DNA of 64,000 nucleotides from Aphrophora alni (GCA_963513935.1 OY740765.1:147523830-147587829); one strand, 5' to 3'. Shown: positions 1 through 48,889, counted from the stretch's first letter. Numbers and translations are program-made. The notes: generated by a model not told the origin, from the letters alone.

Positions 1-50
1 AGTTTAAAAGAATAAAAACCACACAATGTTTCAATAAAACTACTACGCAT

Positions 51-269
51 GGACGCGCGCGTTGTACAAAATACAACAACTATGACGCGACTTGTTTCAA
101 CTCTCACTGACAACTGTTTGACCTTGACTAGAGTGACATCCTGTGAAAGAGGGGTAGGGGGAGATATGGTGGAGGAATACATCACGGTTGCCTACAGCTA
201 GAAACAAAATTACTCCCTTTAAAACAAAAAAAACCCTTACTGTTGTACTTTGTACAACAGCGCGCGTCC
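51..269. mobile_element. Small inverted-repeat element (MITE-like)
   Basis: Positions 51-78 and 241-269 form terminal inverted repeats of 28-29 bases with one indel and one mismatch, beginning GGACGCGCGC and containing GTTGTACAAA. Each arm is itself a small palindrome (TTGTA-N5-TACAA). The 160-bp core has no coding potential. No clear target duplication is visible. Likely a non-autonomous element or a stable fold-back; superfamily unknown. Confidence 0.6.
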
Positions 270-271
270 CG

Positions 272-1360
272 AAAGGTTAACAGGTGCTTCAAATTAACAG
301 ATAACTTGATCAGCAAAGTTTAACCTCTTCTTCAAGCTATATCAGAAGATTGTTAGAACACATTTCCTACACTTATCATGAGATTGTAAGACCAGGCCTA
401 AGTGTAAAAAAGTAGAACATGAGAATCATGTAAAGAACCAACAAAGCCTATTTACTATGTTTGAAACTAGAACTAAAATGAGTAACTTAAAAAAAAGAAC
501 CTAAAGCTAAAATTAGGCCTTATCAGTCCAAATAACTAAAGACTGTATTCAAATAATAATATGGTCATGAAAAACCAAAGTCAACAAAACTGCACAATAA
601 CACTACGAATGGTAAACACCAAGTTAAATCGAGATCAGACACTAATCAACTAACAAAAGGGCGTTTACTGCCAATGAGGTAGTTAGTTACCTACAGTTTA
701 TTGAAACTAATAAACGTTTTAAAATCACCTAAGACCGAAAAAAAGTTTTTTGAATTATGTCTATCTCTAGAGTCCAAAGTGAACCGATTTGAATTAAATG
801 TGGATTGTGAGGATATTGTGTTCATAACAAAAAAGTTTTTGTTTTTCATTATTTCAATAATTCAGAATTTGAAAGTAGCTACCCTAAGACACACAAACAA
901 AATTCTGATTCTTTCAAAAATGGTTAATAATCTTGGTGTTGTCTGTATAGGCCCAAAGCAAAATCATGGTCATCATCTATAAAAATACAGGTTTGTAAGT
1001 ATCTGTATTAGGGGGGGGGGGGGGCTTTTCAAATCTACTATAGAGCAGTTATAAAAACCAGATTTCATAAATTTTGATGTAATGTGAAGATTATTGGCTT
1101 AAATTGGTGTACTAAATCTCAAGTAAAAAAAAATTAAAGTTCAGCAATAATTGACAAAAAGTAAATGAACCTTCACCACTGTCATTAAAAATTGTATTTC
1201 AATCCAATATGATGAATGTTTTAAGACGATTTTATGGCACATGCTATGCAAGCTTAGTCTCTATTTAAATATCTTCTTAAAAAGTGAAAGACTTTTCAAT
1301 AATCATCGCCTTATAAAATAAAAGAAGAAAATAAGATAAAATAAAGACCCCTAGCCCTCT
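272..1360. other. AT-rich sequence, no gene recognised
   Basis: Lies left of the first visible ELL exon, so it is either upstream intron or 5' flank. It holds a poly-G run at about 1011-1023. A short stretch near 1105-1165 resembles the dispersed repeat at 11655-12000. The open frame at 701-982 has no recognisable domain and AT-driven composition. Confidence 0.5.
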
Positions 1361-1361
1361 A

Positions 1362-1460
1362 ATAGTGTCAGGGCCAGAAGAGAACAAGGAGTTGGTCAAG
1401 GGAGACTTGATAGGAGAGAGGGATCTAACACAAGAAAGGTGTATTCTAGCTAGAATCCTC
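1362..1460 (+). repeat. Dispersed repeat, arm 1 (inverted relative to 2400-2502)
   Basis: A relatively GC-rich patch whose reverse complement resembles 2400-2502 (shared CTTGTTCTCTTCTG and flanking TTGACC), about 70% by eye. The two arms may be ends of one decayed element or independent copies. Confidence 0.4.
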
Positions 1461-2074
1461 AGGTCCCCGTCACACCCACACTCACTGTGTGAGCCGCTGA
1501 GGATCTATTTAAATATCTTTTGTAAAATGATGATATGGGGACTACCTTTCTATACCAATAAGAATTACATGGGGGGGGGGGGAATGTGGTAATAAAATAA
1601 ATTACAAATCACGTATTTAGACATATCATTTTTGGTTAGTATTTGATTTTGTAGATGGTTGTATGAGAAAGTTTGCGCAATTTTTTTTATACTGTCTAAT
1701 AGTGGTAAATAAGCATTATTTTCCAAGTTTATTTAATGTATTTAAAGTATAGAAAGTTAGTGCACAGCCTTGCTCAGCCATGCAAAGGTCAAACACTTTC
1801 AAGGTTATTGTGGATTAAACAACACCTAACACTGTCTGGTGTCAGAACAGACAAATTATTAATTTATTCCCTTATCTTCTTGTGTTAATTACTCTATAAC
1901 ATACATTGTCAATACATGATGTATAACCATCCATTCTTTAGTAGCCTATTATATGGGGAGTATACACAATTATTTTATTCTTGTTTGTATGTTTATAAAT
2001 TTGTTTATCTCTACATTTATTTTTAAAACTTATTGTCTGTATGTCAGCTTATAACCCGAGAACCATTCAATGTT

Positions 2075-2077
<3 letters not shown>

Positions 2078-2119
<42 letters not shown>
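2078..2119. repeat. (TA)n microsatellite
   Basis: Uninterrupted TA dinucleotide run of about 21 units. Confidence 0.95.
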
Positions 2120-2123
<4 letters not shown>

Positions 2124-2399
2124 CAGTGACAATATGGTATATGATTTAATATAAGCTAGTAAGAATTGAAAACTTGTTTGAAATGATTCAGTAGTTGCCA
2201 AGCTACAAGGGCTATCTTTTTTTGCTGGTGAAAAAAATAAATTCAGAGGCATATTTTCTAAACATTTTCAGCAACAACATAAATATTTTGACAGTAATAA
2301 TGTTCCTACACAATATAAATGCTAGTTGGAATTGATAACTGTCTTTAAACCATTGAAGCCTTGAGAGGTTTACTTATAGTGAGTACAGGTGTGGCGATC

Positions 2400-2502
2400 C
2401 AGAAGCACCTAGCTGGATCTTCATCCATCTAGTCTTTCACCTTTCCTGTCAGAATTTCTCTTGACCATCTCTTGTTCTCTTCTGACCTGACGATATTAAA
2501 CT
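2400..2502 (-). repeat. Dispersed repeat, arm 2 (inverted relative to 1362-1460)
   Basis: Partner of 1362-1460 in opposite orientation, with the core CTTGTTCTCTTCTGACCTGA. No coding potential recognised. Confidence 0.4.
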
Positions 2503-3760
2503 ATCAATTTAATACCCCACATGAAAATTTGCTATTCCCCTTTTGCCCTTTCGACCCCATTAGTGCTCAAAAACCAAAATAAATATTTATGATGTAACAA
2601 TGTAAAAATAATAGCAACTTTAAATGGTGTGCATTTCGTAAGAAAAATAGATGTAATTATACCCTGGAAAACATGGAATTTTCATTTTTGATTCAGGTAG
2701 ACACTCAGTCTTTGTTTTGACTCTACCTTCCTTCAAAATTAAACAAACCTCCAATCCTGCCTCCCTCTAAGATTCTTTCCATTTATAATCAAGTTTAGAT
2801 CAAAATTATTTTTTATTTGACTTCTCATGTAGAAATTTGTTATTTAAAAAATCCTGGTTCCACTTTGTTCTCTCCCCCCTCCCCACCTTCCTGCCAGTGA
2901 TAAAAATACCAATATAAAGTTATAAAATAAAAATTATATAGTGTAAAAAAATATATTTGAAATGTACAGTTTGTGTGGTGGGGGGGGGGGTGATTATGCC
3001 CAGAAAAAATCTGAAATTATAATTTAGTAGACAACCTAGCAATTGTTTTGCCTCTTCCCTGAGGTACTGTATAATCCTTGAACAAAGAATTATGATGTTT
3101 TAGGGTTGTATAATAGTTTAGCTGTTACCAAATCAAATGATATTTCACACTTGACTGATTTTCACCACATCCTGTATACAACATAACCCTGGATAAAGAA
3201 AGTATAATATTAGTGAAAGTAAATTCCTCAAAGATGCATGTGAACTATACAGCGACTGTAATGTAGTGTCACCTTCACCCATCTGAGCATACTTTTACTA
3301 CAAATAACATCTAAAATATGTTTTGTTTGGGTTCAATTTGAGAAAAATCCATAATTATATATATTATTGACATAGTTTATACGTATGTTAACCATCATTT
3401 GTTCTAAATAAAAACTAATACACAACAATTTGATAATGAATCCACTCTCATTATTAATATAAAAATTAATAAACAAAAAGAATACGATTAGGCGTAGTAG
3501 TTGATAAAATCGAAAATAGCTGATCAATTTTGGTCCAAAAATCATAAATTTAACTGAGAAAGATAATCAGAGAAAATAAAACTTACATAAACTAGAAGTA
3601 AATGAAGCCTTGTGTATGTTGTTAAAAACAGGCAAACCAAACAAGTATAGAAAAAATAAGATCATTTCGATTTCCATTAATAAAAATTAAAACTTGAAAA
3701 TAAAAATTCCACTACTATAATTAAAGCTGAAATTTTCCCAGTTATTTCTTTTTCTTGTAC
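2503..3760. other. AT-rich non-coding sequence
   Basis: Nothing recognised apart from a poly-G run near 2981-2990. The short open frame on the minus strand at 3333-3545 is low-complexity and unsupported. Confidence 0.5.
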
Positions 3761-3885
3761 AGGGATGTCTATTCCTTTTGCACATCAGCCATAACCTAAA
3801 TAGAAAATAGATGGTTTGATACTCCTAGATAACCCTAGGAAGACCTGTAATCTGTGAACTTCAAAATTTTCCTGACACGGTTACT
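3761..3885 (+). repeat. Dispersed repeat copy (partner at 46672-46802)
   Basis: Shares AATAGAAA(A)TAGATGG, CCTAGA and CCTGACA-GGTT blocks in the same order and strand with 46672-46802, roughly 70% identity by eye. No domain recognised; probably part of an old interspersed repeat. Confidence 0.5.
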
Positions 3886-4163
3886 ACTTTTAGCTATTAG
3901 TTTTGGCGATCTGGCATACACTTATGGGCAGTTGTTTCACATTCATGTTCTTACAATTCTGATCATTTCATAATCAAACTGACTTGTTCTGCTTCGGAGC
4001 ATGCTGCTAAACTATCTGCAAAACTCCAATTCTGAAACATGTATACTCTCCTCTGTTTTCACTAGAAACATTCAACAAATAATCTCTAATCGATCTGTTT
4101 AATAGAAGAAAACTCTAAATTTAGCTTTGCTTCATTTTTTGTAGTGTGTCTGTGTGTGTCACT

Positions 4164-4337
<174 letters not shown>

Positions 4338-4684
4338 TATTTTGTTGCCAACCTAGCAGACGGCAGATAGGCTATAGTAAAAATATGTTATTTGACTTTA
4401 TTGTATTATAAAAATAAAGCTTATATTAATTATTAGCGATGTATAATTTTAATTTGTTAAAAGCCATAAATTATGACTTTGTTATTGTCGATAAATCACA
4501 GAAAAATGTACAAATTTCAAAAATGTTAAAACTGCCAATAAACGTAGTAAACAAACAAGGAGAGCAGTTTGTGATATTATGAAAAATGCTTTTTATTTGT
4601 ACAGATTCTAATGAGTTTGTAAAGTAAAACTACATAGTTTGATATTTAAAATGTAGGCCTATAATTTTATTGATTTGTTTGCAG

Positions 4685-40362
<35,678 letters not shown>

Positions 40363-41170
40363 CCTCAGCCCCTTCTGTACGACCTAATGTATATATCCAT
40401 CCCTATTTGAACGACATTTACGTCCGGCTCATTCCGTTCACTTCCTTTAAAACTCTTCCATTTGTATTCTTCCTGGCATGGAATTGGATGCGGCTTTAAG
40501 TGAAACTAAAATTAGTTTTAATTTGTTAAATATTTTATTACAAAAAGAATTTCTTCAGTGCGCTAGTCTAAGGTATATTATTTATTACATAATATATTTT
40601 TGTTAAAAACACTAAAGTAGAAAAAAAAGTATATTTAAGCATTTTTGTTATTTTTATTTCAAACTTGAATTTTATATTAACAGCATTATAGACACGTAGA
40701 TTAATATAATTAAAATAAATTAATGGTTTGTCAAAAATTGACACAATTATTTGTTTATTTAATAAATAGTTCAAGTATAAAATATCTAATATAACAATAT
40801 TTGTTTAAATGTAAAATAATTCAATTGTTTTTTCAGTTTAACTTCCACCCAAGATTTTGTTTTAAAAATATTCAAAAAGATTCCTTCCTTGAGATAAAAT
40901 TTGTACTAATTTTAGGTATTTATTTATGTCATGTGTAATTGGATGTGTAATCATTCGGTTGTTTTCAAAGTTTTATAATATGCACTTTTTTTTTTAACAA
41001 AAATAATATTCTTGAAGTGGCTTCTGCAATCATACACACTACATTTTCTTTGAAATCATACTTTGTTTTCTTTGGTTGGTTCTGTACACTATACGGAATG
41101 TCCAATAAATAGGGTGCCAAAATTTGGGAAATCTAAACTTCTTATAAATATTCATCCTAAAACATATTCT
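40363..41170 (+). other. Probable ELL 3' UTR and downstream flank
   Basis: The AT-rich stretch after the ELL stop holds several AATAAA hexamers, for example at 40714-40719 and 40761-40766. Any could serve as a poly(A) signal. I cannot choose the cleavage site from sequence alone. Confidence 0.4.
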
Positions 41171-41179
41171 TTTCATCTA

Positions 41180-41931
41180 CAGTAGAACCTCTGTTAACCG
41201 GTCTCGGATTAACTGGTCCTCGGATTAACCAGCCTATATTGTAGTGTACTGGTTGGATGAGAGCTTCTGAAAATAAATTGTAATTGAAACACCAAAGCGG
41301 CGGCGAGTCAAACGACTTTGTCGATAGCGGTATCCCATTGTCGCCGGCACCAAAGCAGCGGCGAGTCAAACGACTTTGTCGATAGTGGTATCCCATTGTC
41401 GGCAGCATAAAAACACCGCGGCATTGGCACCCGTCGGTATAGCAGACATACACCGACAAAAACGTTTGATGGGCCGCTTTTTTTCCACGAATCAATTTAG
41501 TACACATTATGGAAAATATAACATTTCTTTTTAGTTTTCTTCTTGTCTTTGACTGGTTATGATCTACGTACAGTATATACAGTAAATAAAAATGAGCTAG
41601 TTACGAAAACGGAAGCGTGTGTTGGTTTCGTTTGAGACGCGGTTAAATGTGTCAAAAGACTTGACAGAGGGGAATCTGTAAGAAAGGTTTGTAGTGTTTA
41701 ATTTTTTCATGTTTGATGTATAATATACATAACATAATATATACGATACATTTATGTACAATAAAATGAGTTGCAATAACATCTTAATTGCATAATTCTT
41801 AGCGCTACCTAATTAAATAAGCTTTCTTTGAACGAAAACCAATTTTTCACGGGAACCTCGGATTAACCGGCCAAACGAGCAACCGGCCCGGGTGTTAGTC
41901 CCGACTAGACCGGTTAAGAGGGGTTCTACTG
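41180..41931 (+). mobile_element. pogo-like deletion derivative, copy 2 (inverted relative to copy 1)
   Basis: 752 bp with ends CAGTAGAACCTCTGTTAACC and GGTTAAGAGGGGTTCTACTG, flanked by TA (41178-41179 and 41932-41933). The + strand keeps RKRVLVSFET and, after a shift, KCVKRLDRGESV, the same HTH remnant as copy 1. It has two tandem units (about 41285-41420) instead of three. High similarity to 27650-28447 suggests fairly recent amplification. Confidence 0.9.
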
Positions 41932-42007
41932 TATCTGTTTTTATAAAAACCGAAATATATCTCTAAATTGAGTTGAGATATCTCAAAAATTATTACAGAT
42001 AGCTTAA

Positions 42008-42131
42008 ATTTGAATACGTAGTTCGAAAGAGAAAGAAAAATACTATAAAATATTGTCAATTTGTGGTATTTGGACAAGAATTACCATTTTGGAAAATTAT
42101 ATGATCATTGAGTACACATTTTTGTATATAA
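42008..42131 (+). repeat. Dispersed repeat copy (partner 37271-37395)
   Basis: See partner. It begins about 75 bp right of the pogo derivative. Confidence 0.75.
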
Positions 42132-42169
42132 ACGCCGTTGCGTAAGGTGCATCGCTGAGCGTAGGGAAA

Positions 42170-42345
42170 TCGACATTTTAGTGTTGAAAAGCAGTTCGTG
42201 AATTAAAAAAAAATTATTAATGATGTTTTGGATATTCTTCAACATACAATTAAAATTAAGTTATCTGGTTCAGCATTAAAAAGTCTTAATATCATTATAG
42301 TCGTTTTAAAGATATTTGCCTTATAAATTTTTAATGAATGCCATT
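42170..42345 (+). repeat. Diverged relative of the 24.5-25.2 kb fold-back family
   Basis: Shares TTTTTAATGAATG-CATTT and TAAAATTAA-TTAT blocks with sequence at 24800-25220. Similarity is weak. Confidence 0.35.
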
Positions 42346-43065
42346 TTTAAACGGCTAAGTGGAAAAATATATTTTGTGGTATACTGTAAAATTATAATGT
42401 AAAACATTCTACAAAATTTGGGAAAGATATCTCGATCTATCCTAGAATTATAACCTATTATTGGAAAAAAGACAATATAGACTGAAAAACTTTTTACTTT
42501 GTTTTGATGTCCATAATCATTTCCTAAAGTTTAGCACCATTCTTAATGTACATACTGTATGCAACTTTTGTTTTACACACTTCAATTGTTATGAATAGGC
42601 CTTAGTTTTGAGGGTATATAATGGGAAAGGGTTGGTTAATTATTACCTTTATTTTTCTAATACTTTGCCTTTTTCATCTGCCTTTAAAATTTTTGACAAA
42701 CTGTTAATTTGATTCTATAAGTTCAACACCTGGAAATGTTTTTATATTATGATTTTAAGCTAATAAATACTTTTAAAAAATACTGAATGAAATTTTTAAC
42801 TGTAAAATTTTCATAAATGTAAAACTTTTATTTTAAGGTTATCCATAAACCTAGCAATAAAATTGTATTTATTACATGCTTTTTTTAATTGTTTTTGCTA
42901 TTTATGAAAAACAAAAATCCATCTATATAATTTTTTTGATATACATGAATTTAAAAAAGTTGTTCTCAGGATAGAATTTACAATTTTGTTCTTCATATCT
43001 ACAGTTAGTATGTAAGCAACTTGGGCGGGAAATGTTGTTTTTCAAATTTGTTAAAATTCCAGATT

Positions 43066-43660
43066 TATGTGAGTTTTTTATGAAAATATATTTACTACAT
43101 TTATTTAAAACTTTTGTTGTTTACATTGTTCACTAAATGAAATTCGTATAAGGAAATCATATTTGAACATTTATTTAAATAGTTATGTGAATTTTTTATG
43201 AAAATATGTTTACTACATTTATTTAAAACTTTTGTTGTTTACATTATTCAAAAAGTGAAATTCGTAAAAGGAAATCATATTTGAACATTTATTTAAATAG
43301 ATATGTGAATTTTTTATGAAAATATGTTTACTACATTTATTTAAAACTTTTGTTGTTTACATTATTCAAAAAGTGAAATTCGTAAAAGGAAATCATATTT
43401 GAACATTTATTTAAATAGATATGTGAATTTTTTATGAAAATATGTTTACTACATTTATTTAAAACTTTTGTTGTTTACATTGTTCAAAAAGTGAAATTCG
43501 TGAATGTAAATCATATTTGAACATTTATTTAAATAGATATATGAATTTTTTATCAAAGTATGTTTGCTACATTTATTTAAAACTTTTGTTGTTTACATTG
43601 TTTGTTCAATAAATGAAATTCGTAAAAGGAAATCATATTTGAACATTTATTTAAATAGTT
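43066..43660 (+). repeat. Minisatellite, five copies of a 118-bp unit
   Basis: Units start at 43066, 43184, 43302, 43420 and 43538, exactly 118 bp apart. Each contains TTACTACATTTATTTAAAAC, TTTTGTTGTTTACATT, GAAATTCGT and CATATTTGAACATTTATTTA. Copies 2 to 4 are nearly identical; the outer ones are more diverged. Confidence 0.96.
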
Positions 43661-43664
43661 TGTA

Positions 43665-45580
43665 GTTTTAATTTGATATTGTTTTTGTACACAGTATAGA
43701 AATAACACGCTTTCTGCTGTTTGATCAACCATAAACTTTTTTTTTTATTGAAGAAAAGATTGAAGGACTCACAGGTCCTTCTTCACTGCAACCCTTATGG
43801 AATTAACATAAATAACCCGACTCGTACTCATCCTATATTCTATCCAGGCTGCGTGAGGAGTATAAGATTCACATCTCTAAAATATTCATGGCCTACAGAT
43901 GCCCTACCGAATTCACTGAACTTCCACCAAATAAATACTTCACACACAGGTGTTTTGCTTGGTCTTTCCCATTAGAGAAAAACCGACAAGTATCGTGTTC
44001 TAACAACCCCATTTTCTTTAGATTATACTTCACTTAGACTGTTACCATTCAACTTGATGTTGGTCCATCATTGTTTACAAGATAAGCATTACAAATCTTG
44101 CCTTTTGTAACACTAAATCGCTAACAAATTTCTTAAAAACCTCTTTATACCAGACCGATTTTTTTTTTTTTTTTTTTTTTGTTTTTTTGTTTGAACAAAA
44201 TCTTTAAAATTTGATTGAAATAACTTCAAACCAATCTTAGGTAATTGACTATAAGACAGTGTTAAATTTCATGTTTTGGCTGATGTCTAAAGCTTATATC
44301 TGTATTTTTTTTAGGGGTTACTTTGAGCAAAATTTAATTTAAATCGTTAGAATCGATTTTTATAAAAAGTTAAATTTGGCACGTACTCCTAAATTTTAAA
44401 TTATCCAACATAAATTGTAATACTTCTATTATGTACAAAATATTAACACAATCTGTCCAGCATTTAGACAATGAGACCTTCAAAACTGTATCCTCAAAAC
44501 CTTGAAATCAATTATTTTTGCCATCATAATTCTTCGTGCAACTGTGGGAAAGAAAGAAAAAAAGTTTAGAAAGAGCCAATTAGTTATAAAAAACAAAGCC
44601 TAGATTATAAACGTCCCTGAGTTAAATATTTGATAATTCTTGTTAAGCCGACTCCAATGTGTGAATCAAAAATTTTACTTGAATCCAGCGTTGGTTTATC
44701 TTTTTAAGTTTGTCAAGTTTTTGGTCAAACTTAAACATATCAGAATTGTAGTTCTCACATTGGTTCTTGGCTGTGTTTTTCTCGGTCAGTTTACAGTGAG
44801 TACGCCTTCTTTTTAATTTCATATTTTATGGAGTGCCTTTCCCCACAATCTTCTGTCTTGTGGAGATCTCATATATTATATTTAAGATAATTTTATGTAC
44901 TAAATAAGAACTATTCTTTATCCGAGATCTCCATTTTGACTGTACTTTTATCAAACTTAAGACTAAACCTAATTTGTGGATGGATACTTGTGTTTCTCTT
45001 GGGAGAACTAAAAATTTTAACCCATGTGTGAAGACTTTTAATCTTATGATCTAATTCCTTTTTTTTTTTTATTTATCATTTCCGTTTATGTGAACAATAG
45101 AAGGAATTCATTTTATACTGCTTTGTACAAAACAAATTTATTTATTATAGTATGATTACAGTAAAAATTATGTTAAAATTACCCACATTTTAAAAAGTGA
45201 AATTTTAGTTGTGTATTCTGCAGTTCATCATCACTTTTTAAACTTTCCTGCAGAAGTCGTAACGTTCATGTCTTTAAACTGTTAATATTAAAATTTTCCT
45301 TTTACATTTCAAAATAAAAAAATACAAACAAGTGCCCTATACTAACTAGTTGCCTTAATTTCTCCTTTTTTTATAATTACAGGATTATACATTATTTTCT
45401 TTATCTAACTATTTCTCCCTTTAACTCATCCGAATCGAAGTGAAATTAAATTTGTTTTAAACAAATTGGGGGGAATAGATTTAAAACGACGTTAAGTTTA
45501 GTTTAATTTTGAAAGTATGAGCGATTGATTGGCTAAGCTCTTAATAAACAGGTTTGAGCATGTTACAAAAGTTGGATTTT
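43665..45580. other. AT-rich intergenic sequence
   Basis: A T homopolymer-rich run lies near 44159-44190. The 84-codon open frame at 43721-43975 has no recognisable domain. Confidence 0.4.
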
Positions 45581-45588
45581 TCAATTAG

Positions 45589-45738
45589 GCTACTTCTGTT
45601 TTAACAAGTAAAAATAAAATACTTAATCTGGAACAATCTTTGAAGGAAAAATTCAAAATTATCCGTGTCGTTTCGGATGGGTTAGATGCTAAACTGATTG
45701 CCTTAGAAGAAACTATGTGGAACATGAAAAAATACTGA
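45589..45738 (+). other. Short open stretch with coiled-coil-like composition
   Basis: After TTTTTCAATTAG, 49 codons run to TGA and read KNKILNLEQSLKEKFKII and DGLDAKLIALEETMWNMKK. The heptad-like spacing of L/I/V with Glu/Lys is unusual for random AT-rich DNA. It could be a terminal exon or a piece of a retrotransposon ORF1, or chance. No ATG start, no family recognised. Confidence 0.25.
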
Positions 45739-46671
45739 TACGAATTTACAAATGCATGCTTTTAAAAGCACATGTTACAGTGAGTTAAAAGACATCTGTT
45801 TTACAGTAAAGTCGGTTTAGTTATGCGAGTGACAGGATTTTATTTTAGCTGGCCAAAATTGTACCAATTCTAAAATATTCCTTACATCTACATTAATATA
45901 TTCAATAAGCAACGAATCTTAATATAAGACCATTATTTATTGTTTGTTACATTTTGTGATTGTTTTATTACCTTGAAATTAATTAAATAAGTAATGAATC
46001 AATTTTTTCCCATAGTATTACTTGGATGTTTTCGACTCTAAAGCTAAATTAGGGGTGTTTTCTACTCAGTGCTGTTTTCTACTCGCACAACTAAAGTGAC
46101 TACTGTATTTTGGTTTTAATAAACATAAATTGTATATTCCATTGAATTGTTTTAAATAAAATCCACTAACTTTGAACAATTGTTTAAATAAATCAAAATA
46201 GTTCACATTAACAATTTTACTTGTATAATGTTTAATTTTCAAAGTCACACTTCCTTTTTAACAATTTCCTTTTTTTTAAACCGCTGTACCAGAGAACATG
46301 ATTGCTTGTGCATCTTTATTCTTATTCATGATTTTTGTCTTGAAATAAAATACAATTATTAAATTCCCATCATGTAAGGGGGAAAAAGGTTGGGGGTGAA
46401 ATGGATTCCCCTGCTGTGTTCAAATGTAGAACTATGTATTGTCCTATTTATCTGTGATAAAATTGTGAATAAATTTGACTATTCTTGTGGGAATGTATTG
46501 AATAACTGTTCTTGCTCATTAATCGATTGCTAATGACAGCAAATCGTAGAGTGCATACTGAACCAAACTCATTGATTCTGGAATCCATGGATTTTTTTAT
46601 AAAAATAAATCATTGGTTTTCATTTAATCCCCTTTTTCAATTTATCTGCCATCAATATCTGAGTCTTATAG

Positions 46672-46802
46672 TTGGGCAGTCTATCCCCGTTATACGCCAG
46701 TCACTAAGGCTTATTACACTCTCAAATAGAAATAGATGGTGTAATGTTCCTAGACATCCCCAGGAAGATCTATAAATTTCAGAATCTTCCTGACAAGGTT
46801 GT
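46672..46802 (+). repeat. Dispersed repeat copy (partner 3761-3885)
   Basis: See partner. Contains AATAGAAATAGATGGTG and CCTAGACATCCCCAGGAAG. Confidence 0.5.
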
Positions 46803-46809
46803 CTTGAGG

Positions 46810-48085
46810 GATTGTCTGTCGCCTTGGTTTAAGTCCTTTCCAGATTTAATTATTCACATTCGAAAGATAGGTGCTTTGCAGGCCACATTTCCTGCTCTTC
46901 CATGAATATACCCATTCTATGGATATGTTTTCTTAGATGCATTACCCTACCAAGTAAAGAACACTACCATATTCCTTACCTAACGAAAGAAGCTCGACTT
47001 TGCTGTGGTAATTTCCTTTTTTTTTTTTTCTTTCTTTCTTTTTTTTAATTCCACAAATCTGTACAAAAAATTATGATTAATGATTTTCAATTCACACATC
47101 CAATATATTGAAATCAATTGGATTCCAAATCTCAATTCAGTTTTCTTTTGTTCAGATGATGTATTGAAAGTAAAACCAAAAATATATGCGCAACACAGAG
47201 CTCAAAATGATTTACTTTAAAACACTATCACGAGTTGCCAAATGTAACATTTATAATTGTCAACTATCTAACGTTGCTCCTAATAACTTTGGAGTTCATG
47301 CGATTGATTACGTAGTTCTACATCAATACCCAGCTGTTCCTTTAAATATCAAATTAACAATATTGACTCTTATTTTTTTCATCTATATTTAACCTAATCA
47401 ACAAACCCCCACAATTCAGTTCCAGATATTGTGCCTAAAAATTATTTTGGTACAAATAACTTTTACTATCAAAAAATAAAAAAACATTTGAATAAATATA
47501 TACAAAAAATTATGTAGTTTTTAAAGTATTGTACATTATTAAGAAGCTTTATTGTGTCCTTATAAAAGCTTATTGTTCCTTAATATATATATATTTTTTT
47601 TCAGTTTTGTACAGCAATTTTTATATATTTGTGCAAAATGATAATTAATTGTACTGCTGGATTTTTTTTTTTTTCTTTTCTGTACGTCATAATAATATTT
47701 AAGCTTATTACATTTTTTTAAATAGTTTTTTCTTTTTTTTATCGTGTTATTCTTAAAACTATTATCCATATAATTAAAATTTTAATAAAGCCTTAAATGT
47801 TCATGATGTTAGACAGGATGATATTTATTAATATCCCTGAAACTGTTGCTGAAACAAAATACTTTGAATGGAGAACTTTCCTTGTTTTTACTTACTCGCA
47901 TATACCTGTAGAGTAGATTATGTGGTGGATCATAAAACTGGTGTTAAGTTTTTTATGGAAATATCTGTTGTGGTCCTCAGAGTCCAAAAAAGATACATCC
48001 ATCGTTTGTACAGTGCTCTACAGTCCAAATGAGAGAACTGATTTTAATCAAATTTAGTTTGTGGGTATATTTTAACTAAATAACT
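46810..48085. other. AT-rich intergenic sequence, nothing recognised
   Basis: T-rich runs near 47018-47046 and 47660-47675. No gene signal. Confidence 0.4.
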
Positions 48086-48090
48086 GGATT

Positions 48091-48430
48091 TTTTATTTTT
48101 ACGATAATTCAAAATTTGGGGATTTTTATTTTTATGATAATTCAAAATTGGGGGCACCTACCACAAAACCACTATTTATCTACTATTTTGATCAAATTTT
48201 GCTAAAATGTACCATTAGTACCAAATAAAATTTATTTCCACCATCTCTCCAAAAATGCCAGTTTTGTAATTTATGAATAGAAACCAAAAAAATTGCCATG
48301 ATGCTGTTATGAAAGATGTAATTTCTCAAAATCAATCTGATTGATTTCATTAAAATTTAGTCAAATGTAGAAATTGCAAATAAATGTAAATTACTGTTAA
48401 AGAATCATTTCCCAAAAATGAAAACAAACC
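48091..48430 (+). repeat. Dispersed repeat copy (partner 11655-12000)
   Basis: Collinear with 11655-12000 on the same strand. A short internal duplication (TTTTATTTTTA-GATAATTCAAAATT) occurs at 48091-48150. Confidence 0.55.
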
Positions 48431-48819
48431 TTGACTTTCAATTCATTCATTACTTGATTTCATTCTGTGAGAAAGTTTGTCCAATGTTTTTTCACAATAT
48501 AATTAATACAAAACTGTTTCCTTTTGGTCCTATATTTTTACAAAAACAGGCAATTTAAAAACAAGATATTTTCGTCTTTTAACAAAATACACGATGATAT
48601 TTCTATCATATGTCATAAGATAAATGAATTATTGATAAAAATTTTTTCTCTTTTGATTACAACATCCTATGTTCTACAGTGCTAGTAATATTGGAGATTG
48701 TTTCTCAAATCCAATCAACTAGCGCATATGATTTCCAAAATCTAACAAATTTATATTTTAATCAATTGCATATAAATTATTTTGAATCATTGTTATCATA
48801 CAACCTATAAATATAATAT

Positions 48820-48887
48820 AATAACTTATAAATAACCTATAATAACTTATAAATAACCTATAATAACTTATAAATAACCTATAAAAA
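48820..48887 (+). repeat. Tandem repeat, 21-bp unit, about 3.2 copies
   Basis: Unit AATAACTTATAAATAACCTA plus one T repeats perfectly from about 48820. Confidence 0.92.
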
Positions 48888-48889
48888 TA

